Origin: Heterotrichella gracilis
Lineage: Eukaryota > Sar > Xanthophyceae > Tribonematales > Xanthonemataceae
Assembly (NCBI GenBank): GCA_032358255.1
Contig: JAULBX010009658.1
Coordinates: forward strand, 1-64,000
Direction of reading: 5' to 3'
Length of the DNA: 64,000 nucleotides
Positions within the stretch are counted from its first letter, which is position 1. Each line of letters begins with the position of its first letter. Shown piece by piece: positions 21,787 through 32,165 of the stretch. A program made the position numbers and the translations under genes. The notes beneath the pieces are model-generated. The model worked only from the letters and a program-made list of their open reading frames with translations. It was not told the origin of the DNA and searched no databases.

Positions 21787-22287
21787 GCTTTCCGCCCTGT
21801 TGGGCACCGCAGATTACTGATACGAATGCAAGAAAGGGAAGGCACAGCAGCTGAAGACGCTGCGCAGTGTACTGGGGTAGAAATATATGTGGCTAGCCAT
21901 GGCTATATGCATGCATTGCTGAGGGGTGTGATACTCGTGTGGGGGGGGGAGATACCAAGGTGCATTTCGTTTTAAGACGCGCCCGCGGTAGATAGCTTTA
22001 TAGAGCTATAGCAGTTGCTACAAACCCACCTTTAGACGCAGATAGCTGCTTATTAAAGGTTTGGTTGTTGTTTGGTTTGGAACAAGTGCATGCCAGGGCA
22101 TGCATGCATGTATCATCGTTTTGCATGTGTGACTGCAGCCAACACTTTGCGCACCTTTCCGCTTTGTACTCCGACTTTACCCTGCACAATTTCAACTGAA
22201 CACATATAACCAGCCAGCCCTTTGGATTGGGCGTCCTATGGTGTTGCCGCTCTTACAGGCTTAGCGTGCAGCCTGAAAGAAGGAAAG
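21787..22287. other. Divergent intergenic region between ATP12 and the 77-residue protein gene
   Basis: About 500 bp shared as upstream region by two outward-facing genes. It contains gcatgcatgcatgt near 22100 and no credible coding frame. Confidence 0.55.
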
Positions 22288-22726
22288 ATGGAACCCGAAC
22301 TCCCCAAGGAGGTCCCAAAGCCGTACACCGTGCCAGAGGGGTGGAAGCCACCAACCATGGGCGAACAATGGCGCTATGTAAGTTGCAATGGGACTTTTGC
22401 CCATCACCCATGTCTGCTTTACCCTAGAGTTATTCTAGGGGAATATATGTTGTAATACACTTCCTTTTAGGTGGGCGCTGTTGTAAACCATTTGCTACCA
22501 TCTATTGGTTGGCACCTGACACATCTACTGCAGTATCTGAGGTCCATATGTTGGTGAAGGTCTGTATGTGTGGCCATTGCAGGCATACACCAAGCATCCC
22601 TATGCCAAGTACGGCTATGGGTTGGTGGCGCTGGTGGGTGGTCTGGCGATCTGGTCAGGCACAGACGTTCTCCAGAAGTCACACCAGCAGAAGGTCAAGC
22701 ACGTTGATGCTGCCTCCACCAACTGA
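22288..22726 (+). CDS. Small single-span membrane protein, 77 residues, unrecognised
   Basis: Exons 22288-22377 and 22583-22726 give 77 residues. The N-terminal 30 are Pro- and acid-rich (MEPELPKEVPKPYTVPEGWK). Then comes HPYAKYGYG, one hydrophobic segment (YGLVALVGGLAIWSGTDVL) and a polar Lys/Gln/His tail. This layout is common among small subunits of mitochondrial respiratory complexes and the like, but I do not recognise the family and give no name. The ATG at 22288 is the first one in frame with no further coding sense upstream. The coding call rests on exact splice phase, a membrane segment and exon-like base composition. It has no signal peptide. It faces away from ATP12, itself mitochondrial, which fits but does not prove a mitochondrial role. 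Confidence 0.65.
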
Positions 22727-23217
22727 GGCACTCACCGTACAACTGAGCAGGAAAATCGGGGAGTGAGCTACCCCATCAGGGTCCCTGGCGCACCCTTTGT
22801 ACAATATGGGCCAGATTGGAGCAGTTAAGAGGGTCAATGTAGGTTGCCTGCACGACCCTATGGGAAGAGTGTCAGCACACTTGTTGGTGCCAATTTTTTT
22901 GCCGTGGGCAGGGACATCACAGGGGGTTTTAAACAGGGGCTAGCATGTGTCATGACTTTTAGGATAAAACACGCTGCAGCACATGAACCGGGGGTACTTT
23001 AACCCATAGCAGTCCTTGCCGAAGAGACTTAGCGGTGTCAAAGCCTTGGTGCTTCAAAGCATTCTTCAGTTGAACCTTCGCACTCGCCTTTGTAGGGTTT
23101 AGGGTTGGTTAGGGTACGATTTCCTGGGAGGGTGGGTGGGCACACACTGGTGCACCAAGTTGGGTGTGGGCCGCACGAGAACGCTTGCAAAACCTGTAAG
23201 CGCAACTTCGCTTATAG
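22727..23217. other. Gap before the methyltransferase-like gene; its first exon probably lies here
   Basis: The earliest exon I can place for the next gene begins at 23218 with a splice acceptor, so a start exon should lie in this 490-bp stretch. An ATG at 22806 opens a 12-codon frame but its phase does not fit. A degenerate telomere-type tract is at 23093-23114. Confidence 0.45.
23093..23114. repeat. Interstitial telomere-type repeat upstream of the methyltransferase-like exons
   Basis: tagggtttagggttggttag contains two clean TTTAGGG-type units and one degenerate unit, about 100 bp before the first placed exon. Confidence 0.65.
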
Positions 23218-26200
23218 GTGTCTGCATTGGCTGCTCTTCTTGACGAAGCGTACGACTTTGCAACACAAGTTGAGCTGGTGGTAGATTGCTACTCGTGCAT
23301 GCATGCGTTCAGCAAGGTGAGGGACCTGAGTAAAACAAGATGGAAACAAGCTGCGCCACCACTTCAGGGCTTGCGTTGCCCTTTGCAACGTTGCAGAAGC
23401 CGACTACACACCGAGCAGCGGGCAACAGGTGAACTCAAAAGTGCATTGCCATGCATGCATGCATTGCTAACCAAGTTTAAAGGGAGGTTGCTGGCGTATA
23501 AAGTGCAGTTTCGTCAGTGGACCCACTATTAATTTGGTTCCTTTAATTTGGTATCCAAGTGCGATGTGGCAACCCCGTCATATGTGCACACACAATGGCA
23601 TGCGATACCTTATCCACAGCATGCCGAATGGAGGCCTCATCGTGCAGGGCTGGCCTTGCGTCTCTCCCATCAATAGCGCTAGTAAACAGGGGCTTCCAAA
23701 AGACACATAGCACTAGCCGGTGGCGGGCATCGAGACATGGAGGCCCCATCCAGGTCTCTGCTTCATTCGGTGAACCATTGCACTTGGGTCAGCTGCATGA
23801 GGTTCTGCTGGCTGCCTTGCCCAATTACCTCACTGGGGACTTGGAGAGTGGGATACCACCCTCAGCGGCCAAGGCAGTGGCCATTGGGGCAGTCGCCATC
23901 GGGACACTGCTGGCTGGGTGAGTGCGCCATGAGCTGCATAAGACAGGGGCAGCGCCTATTTGCCTGCCTATTTGCCTTCTCCCCTTACCTTCAGCTTGCA
24001 TCTCCTGCTGGGCCATAGGGGTCATACATCACTGTATCACTACATCACTATTACACTACATATCCGAGGTGCCAGGGATTATATACTTCCCAGAAGAAAC
24101 GTGTAAGGTTGGCAAGGCACATTCTGGCGCCACATGCCACCAAACTCCTTTGGTTCCCTTGCAGGCTCCTTGTGACCAAGGTGGCAACATATCTGCAGCT
24201 GCAGTACATCACAGCCGCAATGTTGACAAAGTACACGCCCAAAGGTAACACGGCGACACACACGCCCCCTGCCTGCACCACATTGTTTGACCCTCGCACA
24301 CAAGCACAGCGGTCCAGATGCGCTCATATGGTTCCCGAAGGCAGCGCTGATATTCATGGTGCAATTATTTCTCATCCTAAGCAAGAAAGCTTCCCCCGTG
24401 CTTCAGGGAGCGCCCGGGTGATGCAGATTGGCGGCAGCACGCGGGACCTGTTCTACTACCCATCAGACACGGTGCTGGTGGTGCACGTGGACCCCAACGC
24501 CAACGTGGGTAAGTGCGCTGGCTGGTGTTAGACAAGGCCTGCGGGAATGGAGGGACTTGTCAGGAGGACTTTAATATATCACTGTGATGTATCAAAGTCC
24601 TCCTGGACTGGTGCCACATTTTGTGGCGCATGTGGCCAGATTTTCCCTTCATGCATGAAGTTGTGCCACTCCAATGCCGTGACCTGCTGCCTACCAAGCA
24701 TGCCCACAAACCTCAGCTAGCAGAGGTCTGCTGGTTTGCTTTTTGTAGGCTTACTCAGGCCAGGCTCCTGCCAACCTACCCCATGCTGTAATGCACCCTA
24801 CACCCTACACCCTAGTGTGACCCGGGAAGAGCAACTGGCGCCCCACAAGCAGGACCTCACCCCCCAACACCAGCCCCACCTCCACCAGCACCACCCCTCA
24901 CCACCCACCACCACCACTCCACAGGCCTCATGCAGGAGGCGGGTGTCCAGGCCGCGGTGCCTGTCACCAGCCGCAAGCAGGACCCCCAGACCCTGCTGTT
25001 CCAGGAGGACGCCAGCCTGGATGCAGTGGTCATGACGCTGAGCATGACCACAATCAAGAACCTGGGGCGGTTCTTCAGTGAAGTGGGGCGGGTGCTGAAG
25101 CCGGGGGGCCGCTTTGTGTTCCTGCAGCGAGGTGGGTGGGGGGGTGTAGGGTTTAGGGTTTCTGTTCCTGGAGCAGGGTGAGTGGAAGGTTTGAGGTTGA
25201 GGGCGTGAAGGGTTTAGGGTTTAGGGTTTGTGATGGTGCAGCAGCGTGTGTGGTGAGGCTGTGAGGGAAGTGTGGCACAACATGGAATCGTCGGCAATCA
25301 TAGTGAAAAAGCAGGCCATCCATTGCAATGAGCAGTGCGTGTAGGCATATCAGCACATCATGTTGCAAGGGCACACAGGCATTGCGCATGCATTGCATGG
25401 GTGGAGGGCCCCTGGTCCAGCCTTGCACTCCCTGTGCAAAACCCAAGCACCCTATTTTGTGCCACGACATGGCACTGCATGCATCTACCCACATCCGCCC
25501 TTCTCAACCAGTGGCCTACCCATGCGCATCTGGGTTTCTTGTCGAAATGCAAGTAATATTAATAATGATAATAACTGGTGGCCTACCCATGTGCAGTTCA
25601 AGGAGATGGGCCCACTGCCGCCATACAGACGCTGTTGGGAGGCGGCAATGCAGTTGGCCCCGAGATGCTGGATGCGCTCAAGAAGACAGGCCAGGTGTGC
25701 TCCCTAAACCCTAGCTCTTTTGTCACACATGCGCAATGCAGTGGGTCCCCAGATGCTTGATGCGCTCAGAAAGACAGGCCAGGTGTGCACCATTCATCGC
25801 GTGTGCAGTATTGACGGTCTCTAAGTGCCGAGCATGGTGTTGCATAGGATTAAGCAACTGGGATGTCCTAAAATGTATTCAGAACTACAACACCATATAG
25901 TTCAGACCTAATGAAGCATGTTCCCCACCACTCTTGGGCTAGTGTTGCCTTGCGGGAGGGCATGTGGAGGACATGTGAGAGATGGACTCACCTGGCGCCA
26001 GACAGCATGCCTGCACGTGCGACCAATTCACGTACTGGTGTTTCAAAGAGAGTCTCTGCTTGCTGCAGTTCAATGGCATCCAGTGGGACCTCGCACTGGA
26101 GAGCGTAGACCCTCATGTGGTGGGCGTGGCGCTGAAATCTGAATCCCCAGAGGAATCGCGGGGAGTCCCCACCCGAAGCAGCAGGAAAGGGCCAGCGGGG

Positions 26201-26233
26201 GGCGGTGGGTTTGCCAAGCCAGGGAAAGGGTGA
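23218..26233 (+). CDS. Membrane-anchored class I methyltransferase-like protein (5' end uncertain)
   Basis: Supported exons: 23754-23917, 24165-24244, 24407-24508, 24925-25131, 25597-25694, 26069-26233. A likely preceding exon is 23218-23268 (in phase, weaker), and the start exon is missing. Together they give 288 residues. A hydrophobic stretch, AVAIGAVAIGTLLAGLLVTK, lies just before the catalytic-type domain and suggests a membrane anchor. The Rossmann methyltransferase pattern follows: RVMQIGGSTRDLFYYP at the position of motif I, VVHVDPN for the motif II acid, ASLDAVVMTLSMTTIKN, and the motif VLKPGGRFVFLQ. Motif I lacks the usual GxGxG loop, so SAM binding is doubtful. The tail after VVGVALKS is Ser/Pro/Gly-rich and disordered. 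Substrate unknown; plastid or mitochondrial membrane location is possible but unproven. The end of the fifth placed exon is duplicated in the next intron. Confidence 0.72.
24562..24604. repeat. Near-perfect inverted repeat with almost no loop
   Basis: Arms of about 21 bp (aggaggactttaatatatca at 24562 and its counterpart ending agtcctcct at 24604) differ at two positions, one of which allows a G-U pair in RNA. It lies in an intron of the methyltransferase-like gene. It may be a tiny palindromic element or an RNA hairpin. Confidence 0.8.
25147..25161. repeat. Interstitial telomere-type repeat just past a donor site
   Basis: tagggtttagggttt begins about 15 bp after the exon ending at 25131; a second tract follows at 25208. 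Confidence 0.7.
25208..25229. repeat. Interstitial telomere-type repeat, three units
   Basis: Three consecutive GGGTTTA units in the same intron as the tract at 25147. Confidence 0.75.
25645..25788 (+). repeat. Copy of the methyltransferase-like exon end, with telomere-type repeat between copies
   Basis: The last about 50 bp of the exon ending at 25694, plus its donor (25645-25700), recur with a few changes at 25733-25788. The copy again ends in ccaggtgtgc, so it keeps a donor. Between the copies lies ccctaaaccctag at 25702-25714. Confidence 0.85.
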
Positions 26234-27445
26234 ATGTTGGACAACTGGACGCAGCTGGATGCTCGCTTGCTTGCCCCCGTGGTGCCGCACCACAGGGGCG
26301 GCTGAGCCGTGGGCAGTGCCGTGCTGCAGCAGTGTATGTGTTGAACACAATGAAGACTCTTATGATACCAATCTGCAGGACATTCATAACAATTGACATT
26401 GTCAAGCTCTTTGCGGTTGGCAACGGCATATTGTTTTCAACAGTATACTGCAGTACTGTTGACATTACTAGTTGAATTTTTTGAATATTACAAATGCACA
26501 ACAGAGTTTTGCTTGCGTACTCAGTCTGGGAGGTCGAGTTTCTCAGCCTCAAATTGAAGCAGAATTGACTTGTAAATTCAAATGGCATTGATGGGCATTT
26601 TTAACGATGTTGCAACAAACGTGTGCACGCAATCTGGGGCCTGAACCATGCTCACTACTGGTTGGCAGTGCTAGCTAGACAGCCCTGCCATGGTGTACTC
26701 TGATGCCACCTACACAATTGATTGTGGGGGCTGCCTGGCAGTGGTGTCCACAGTCCGACTGACGGTGGCATGTAAAACTGTTGCTGCGCAGGAGAACCGT
26801 TCGTGACATGTGTACCCCCGTGAGTAGTCAGGCTCATAGGCTAACCTGACATTCAATGTGCAATTTGCTGCGCACTCAAGTCTGCAGTGCTAGGGGACCT
26901 ATCATTGCATACATGCCAAAATGGAGAGAGATGTCTACGGTGGCAATAAAGAAAAGAAAAGCGAAAATGGTTCGCAAACAGCTCTCGTGGCATAAGCATT
27001 GCAGGCTGCAATTCGAATTGGAATTCTTTCAAATGTTCTTCTCGTGGTCCTAGGGGTAAGATACCCACATCCTTCTAGCTACTGCTTATGCAGACATGAC
27101 GATGGGTTGTGCAATTTAGAGCAATCACAATTGCAAACAGGAAAAAAAAGGAACTGAAATTTGTCAAACAGTACCTGCTGCTAGCAACCTACTCCTGCCC
27201 CGCTAAGGACAGTGGAAATACAGTGCACCATTTCCATGACTGACTCGCCGTGCTCCGCCCACCAAGGCAATGGCGACAGCGTACAAGTGTTGCAGCCCGA
27301 TGGTCTACAGTGCACATGCAGAGTAACAGGCGCACAGCCCGATGGTAGATGTCACATCCATGCGCATGCACCCCAGTCTATGACGCTGCCACATTTGCCT
27401 CCTTTACGTGACACACCCACGCGCACCCCAGCCTGTAACCCTGCC
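26234..27445. other. Convergent intergenic region with no gene seen
   Basis: This 1.2 kb lies between the 3' ends of the methyltransferase-like gene (+) and the carrier gene (-). The middle is AT-rich (26340-27180), with short random frames only. Phrases such as cgatggt and gcgcacagcccgatgg recur around 27290-27350, a weak local repeat. Confidence 0.55.
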
Positions 27446-30400
27446 TCACTTGCCGCCGTTCCCCGCCCCCGCCTTGACCAGCATCGGCCGCCGCAGCCCC
27501 GCAGGCGCCACCCGCACCCGCGCCCTGCCCCTGCCCTTGGCCCCCCCCGGCCTGGCCCTCACCGCGCGCCTGTCCTCCACCTGGTTCACCCACTGGCGCA
27601 CCACCTCATAGGTGCCGAAGGAGGCCAGAGCCATGGGGATCACCCGCACGGAGGCGGCACCCACGCCCCGGTACAGGCCCTGGATGCCCTCGGTTGCCAG
27701 CAGGGTGTGTAGGGTTTGGGCCAGGCTGAGCGGCGGGCCGGACGCGGCTGCCACCTGCGCATGCGTTTAGGGTTTAGGGTCAGGGTGTTAGGGTTCAGGG
27801 TCCAAGGTCATCCATCTGCATGCATTTAGGATTCAGAAAATCTGTAGGATGTAGGTGAAGGGCCGCTATCTGCATGCGTTTTAAGAGCAGGATTTCACTG
27901 TTTAGCAATTAGGGCCACCACCTGCATGCCTTAAGAGCTCTACAATTTTAAAGTTTAGAGGTTTTTAATCGATACAGGTGTAGGGACTACCTGCACGCAT
28001 ATAAAACAGGATTTCACTGTTTATTAAAGATGAGGCCGCCCACCTGCATGCGGCGCGAGACGGTCTCCAGCGGGTAAGCCACCAGCTGCCCCATGAAGGC
28101 AGACGCCACCCCAAAGGTGAGCGAAGGGACCACACCGGCCTCCTCGCTATCGGTAAACCTGGCATACGCCTTTTTCAGCAAGTCAAACATGCCGTAGGTG
28201 ATAGCGGCCTCGGGCAGGATGGCTGCTGCGCTGGGTATCACCCCGCGGTACAGCGCCGGGAGGCCCTCGGTGGAGGCGATGTGCACCGCGGCGTGGGCGA
28301 TGCCGTGGTACTTGCCTGCCACATCGCAGGTGAGGCGGCTGCGCACGACCTGTGAGGAGGGGGAGAACGCGGTTAGGGTTTGTGTGGGTACCTTTAGGGT
28401 TACGTGCACGGGGTCCTGACCACAGTGAGCACTGCGTTCATGATTTGGCTCCCAGGGGCTGATCATACACCTTCCTTGCCATAAATCCAGCAGAGCTCAA
28501 ATCATAGTGCTCACTCTACCCCATCTGGACTCCCATGCTGGAATGCAAGGTAACAAATCAACAAATATTTGAGACAGGTCAATCATGCGTTTGATTCGTA
28601 GACAACCCTCCACCCACCTCCAATGGATACAGCACGAGGTTGGAGGTCACCCCCGCCAGGCCTGCCGCCAGGAATGTCTCGAATGACACATCACCGCTGT
28701 CATTGCCCTTGCACAGCAGGTCCTTGAAGGCATCAAATGCAAAGAAGTCAAGCGCCTTTTGCGGGGCTGACCGGACCACATTGGCGATGTTGCCGCGATA
28801 CAGCGCCTGCGTTTCAAAATATTCAGGTGAATTGTATGAAACAAAAATTACATTACCAAAATCTTCACGAGGAAGGGTTGTTTTGCCTTCATTTTCTTTT
28901 TATTAATTACCTTCTTTAATTCAGTAAGTTTTAATTTAAACCACTTCACCGTGACCAGAAATTACAGGAATTATACAAAAGAAAATCACTTGCAAGGTAA
29001 AACAACACAAAATTTTCACGCACTGGAAAGCAACCAACACGACCTTGAAGGACTGCACCGCACCTTTACACCATCTTTCCTGACCAGCCCCTTGGCCGAT
29101 TCCATCCAGTCCGACCCAGACAGTGCGCCCGCCATGGCCTGCACCCGCAGGGTCTCCAAGGGCGCAGTCAGGGTGCGCGACACAGCCCCCGCCATTGCGC
29201 CAGCCAGTAGGTGCCCAAATGGGGAGCCCTGCAGTCACAGACAACAGCATTTATAGGGGCCACCAGCGTGTATAATTCTTTGCCGCGCTGCATGGACGCA
29301 TCGTGCATGGGTTTATAAATGGCGAAGAATTCCAACGCAAATTCCACGCGCCCTTTCCTCTGATGCCCACATCCTGGAGTGCCTGGGGTCGTGTCCACAT
29401 GTGCCAACCAAACTCACACATGCCTGGCTGCTGTGACAACCTTTGCTTTTCCCCTCCCCCCGATGCAATCCCCAAAACATACTCCAAGCCCCCATGTACC
29501 ACCCAATGCAATCCCCAAAACATACTCCAGCACCCCCTCCATGTACCACCATGCAGCCCACCACCTCCCCAAGTCCCGCTGTGCCCACCTTGGTTTTCTT
29601 GTCCCTGTACGACACGCAGCCCCCGATGTCGCACTGCCCGGGGCATGCCGCGCTGAACCAGTAGTCAACCAGCACCTCGTTCTGCGGCAGGAGCATGAAG
29701 AACGATCGGAACTGATCGTAGCTGATCCCCTGGTCCCCTGATCCGCTGCTGAAGGCGGTGCGGCGGGAGACTGAGGTCAGCAGGCTGTTGACAGAGGCCT
29801 TGCTGCACTTGTACACGCAGCGGGAGGTGGGGCAGCCTGCGCAAGAGCAGCAGGAAGGGATGAACAGCTGCACCTGCTTGCCCGCCAAACCGTCACACCG
29901 CCGCCAAGCCCTAAACCCTAGACAAGGAGGGGTGAACAAGTGCTCCCTGCATGCCCCCGCCAGACACTAAACCCTGTACAGGCAACGGTACACAACTGCA
30001 TGCCTCCACCAAACCGCGACCATGGGTACCTGTCCGCACAGAGGCCAGTGGCCCCGATCATATAGGTTGCATCATACAACTTGTATGGGTAACACGACAA
30101 ATATTTACACCCTAAACTGATATGTAGACAGGTAACCAGCTGCACCACCCAAATGGCAAGCACCCACCTATTCGGATGTTAGCCAACCCCGACTCAACCT
30201 CGTCAAAAGACAGCAGCCCATTGGCATCGGCGTCGAACATGTCAAAGGTGCGCTTCAGGGCTGCTTCCCGGGACACCACAAAGTTGGAGAACTCGTCAAA
30301 CCTGCAAGCACGTGCGAGTGCAGCTCAGACACACCCAGAGAAGGGGCAAATGAAGATAAAATCTGGGTTGCCACCCCCCCTCTGCAGATTAAACGGCACT

Positions 30401-31179
30401 TGTTCTATATGATGTTTATTCATTTACTTAATAATTGCAAAGAAGGCCTCCAGGCCAGATACTTGCCTGATCCTGTATAGTGAGCCATCAAGTGCTGCAG
30501 GTGCTTCGGTGTCGCTTTTTTTCACGGCTGACATGAACTGGCTCACGTACGCGCCGGGCAGGCTGTTGCGCTCAGCATAAGCATTCAGATCCCCCTCGTT
30601 CACAAAGCCTTTCTTGCCAGAATCCATCTCCTTGAAGGTTTGCAGCAGCTGCTTTTTCCTGCAGGCAAACGGATACCTCACAATAAGCAAAGGTGCAAAT
30701 CAAATCAAATCAAATCAGTGGAGACGCAGGTAAACAAAACACCAATAAACCATCCCAAATAGGTGGATGGGGTGGCTTGTGAGGCAAGCAGGTTGTTATT
30801 GGCTTCAAAGTGTGTGTTCACTAGCATAAACACTGGCTGATACCCACCTCTGGGCTTGCTCCCTGGGTGGCAATGCCCCCCCTTGTGCACTGAGATCCAC
30901 CACAGTGGATGCCACCGAGGCAAATGCTGCAGAGTGGTAATGCCTGCCTGGCTGTTGGGCACCACCTGCGCACGCCTGGCGGCTGTTTGAACTGCTGGCT
31001 TGCCAGCTGCTGCGCCTCCGCTCATGGTCAATGGGGCACACATCCTCAGGCACATTGGGGTGCAGGTCCTGTGCCTGATGGCTGAACACTAGCTGGCTCC
31101 ATGGCTGAATAGGTGGCTGACCCCTTGGGGATTGTTTTTGCCGTGAGATCCCCAGCTTGACTGCTGTGAAGACCACCAT
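27446..31179 (-). CDS. EF-hand mitochondrial carrier family protein
   Basis: Exons (minus): 31179-30848, 30658-30467, 30301-30168, 29836-29589, 29228-29064, 28806-28618, 28349-28044, 27754-27446; phases close to 624 residues. Intron 2 uses a GC donor. The N-terminal half has a degenerate EF-hand (MDSGKKGFVNEGDL, about 122-135), a canonical one (DADANGLLSFDE, about 197-208) and a third weak one near DQGISYDQF. The C-terminal half (about 302-600) has three mitochondrial-carrier repeats with signatures APLETLRV, YPLEVVRS and YPLETVSR, and typical GLYRG or ALYRG turns. The layout is that of the Ca-regulated ATP-Mg/phosphate carriers (SCaMC/APC). The carrier half, with RSAPQKALDFFAFD, reads more like plant BT1-type adenine nucleotide carriers. 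Adenine nucleotide transport is likely but not certain. The tail beyond residue about 585 is Arg/Gly/Ala-rich. The first ATG is at 31179. Confidence 0.88.
27765..27803. repeat. Degenerate telomere-type tract beside a carrier acceptor site
   Basis: gtttagggtttagggtcagg and further degenerate units start about 11 bp from the acceptor of the exon beginning at 27754 (minus strand), so on the transcript CCCTAAA units make up part of the pyrimidine-rich intron end. Confidence 0.7.
28372..28402. repeat. Telomere-type units upstream of the carrier exon 7 acceptor
   Basis: Two TTAGGGTTT/TTTAGGGTT units lie 23-53 bp from the acceptor of the exon beginning at 28349 (minus strand). Confidence 0.55.
29463..29555. 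repeat. 43-bp tandem duplication in carrier intron 4
   Basis: atgcaatccccaaaacatac begins at 29463 and 29506; both copies continue to catgtaccacc. Non-coding. Confidence 0.8.
29908..29921. repeat. Interstitial telomere-type repeat in carrier intron 3
   Basis: gccctaaaccctag, about 70 bp upstream (minus strand) of the exon beginning at 29836. Confidence 0.6.
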
Positions 31180-32165
31180 CGAGTCCCCTGTAGGGCTTGC
31201 CAGCTCCCCTACTTGACGGCGCTTACACGAAAAGTTGGCGACTGATGACAAATTGATTGATTGCGATGTGCTCTTGTTTTGAACGGTTGGACCCAAGGCT
31301 GGACGGTTAGGGTACCCAGGTACAGCGGGTAAGTATTTCCGAAGGTATCACTGGTACTGGGAAGTTGTCAACTGGGTAGGCCTTTGGATTGCAATCCGAG
31401 GGGAACTGGGGAGCCACCCTCGAGCCCCGGCCCCAAGAACTTGCAAAACGCCATGGGCGGCGTTAGAAATAACCAATGTACGGCAAGGTAACCCTGCAGC
31501 TGTCGTGGATGGCGATTGCCTCGGTGCATGCGCTGTCAGTCACTGTGGCATGCAGCCCGACTGGTCGCATTGCCCGCAATTGGCAACCAGCCCCTTCTGA
31601 GCAGATTGGAACAGCGTAGCACACCGGCAAGCTCTTGAACAGGAGATAAGGACGGTTCAATTGAAGTGGACCCTGCTTTTAGCAGAGGTTCCTCGTGGCG
31701 ACACATGCATGTGGGACCAAGCCACGTAATTTCGCGCCCTTTCAGGGTAAAAGGGTTACCACACCCTGACGAGAGAAAATTTAAACGGACCGTCGATGTC
31801 GAATGTTGTATCTGACGATCTACCGATAAAGCGTTGCATTTGTCCATCCTATTACCACGGCTTTCTTCTCAAGCATCAGGAGTATTAGTGGTACCCGCAC
31901 CATATTTGCATGCCGTGAGACATCCGCTGGTTCCAATAAAGTGGTGGCAATGCGACCAGCGCTCCTATTACGGTCAACAGCACTTGTCTGTACCTTTGGA
32001 CACTCACTGCGTGGGGCTCTTGGCTGCCCACCTGCTGTGCGCACCTTCAGCAACCAGCAGACTAGGTTGGGGGGAGTGCTAGGTTGCCAGGGGTGGTCTG
32101 TCCGGTCCACTGATAACAGTCAAGCGTGTGCCTCCAGTCAGCGCTCTTCCTTCGCATCCGCTGCA
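31180..32165. other. Divergent intergenic region between the carrier and DUF924 genes
   Basis: About 1 kb shared as upstream region of two outward-facing genes. The frame upstream of the carrier ATG stays open to 31296 but has no ATG. A tRNA-like phrase near 31366-31440 was examined and rejected. No other gene seen. Confidence 0.55.

Noticed and set aside
31366-31440. tRNA-Cys-like phrase (ggattgcaatccg, later ctcgagcccc)
   Set aside because: The anticodon-loop-like part is one base short, the T arm has no proper 5-bp stem with a 7-base loop, and no acceptor stem pairs. At best a relic.
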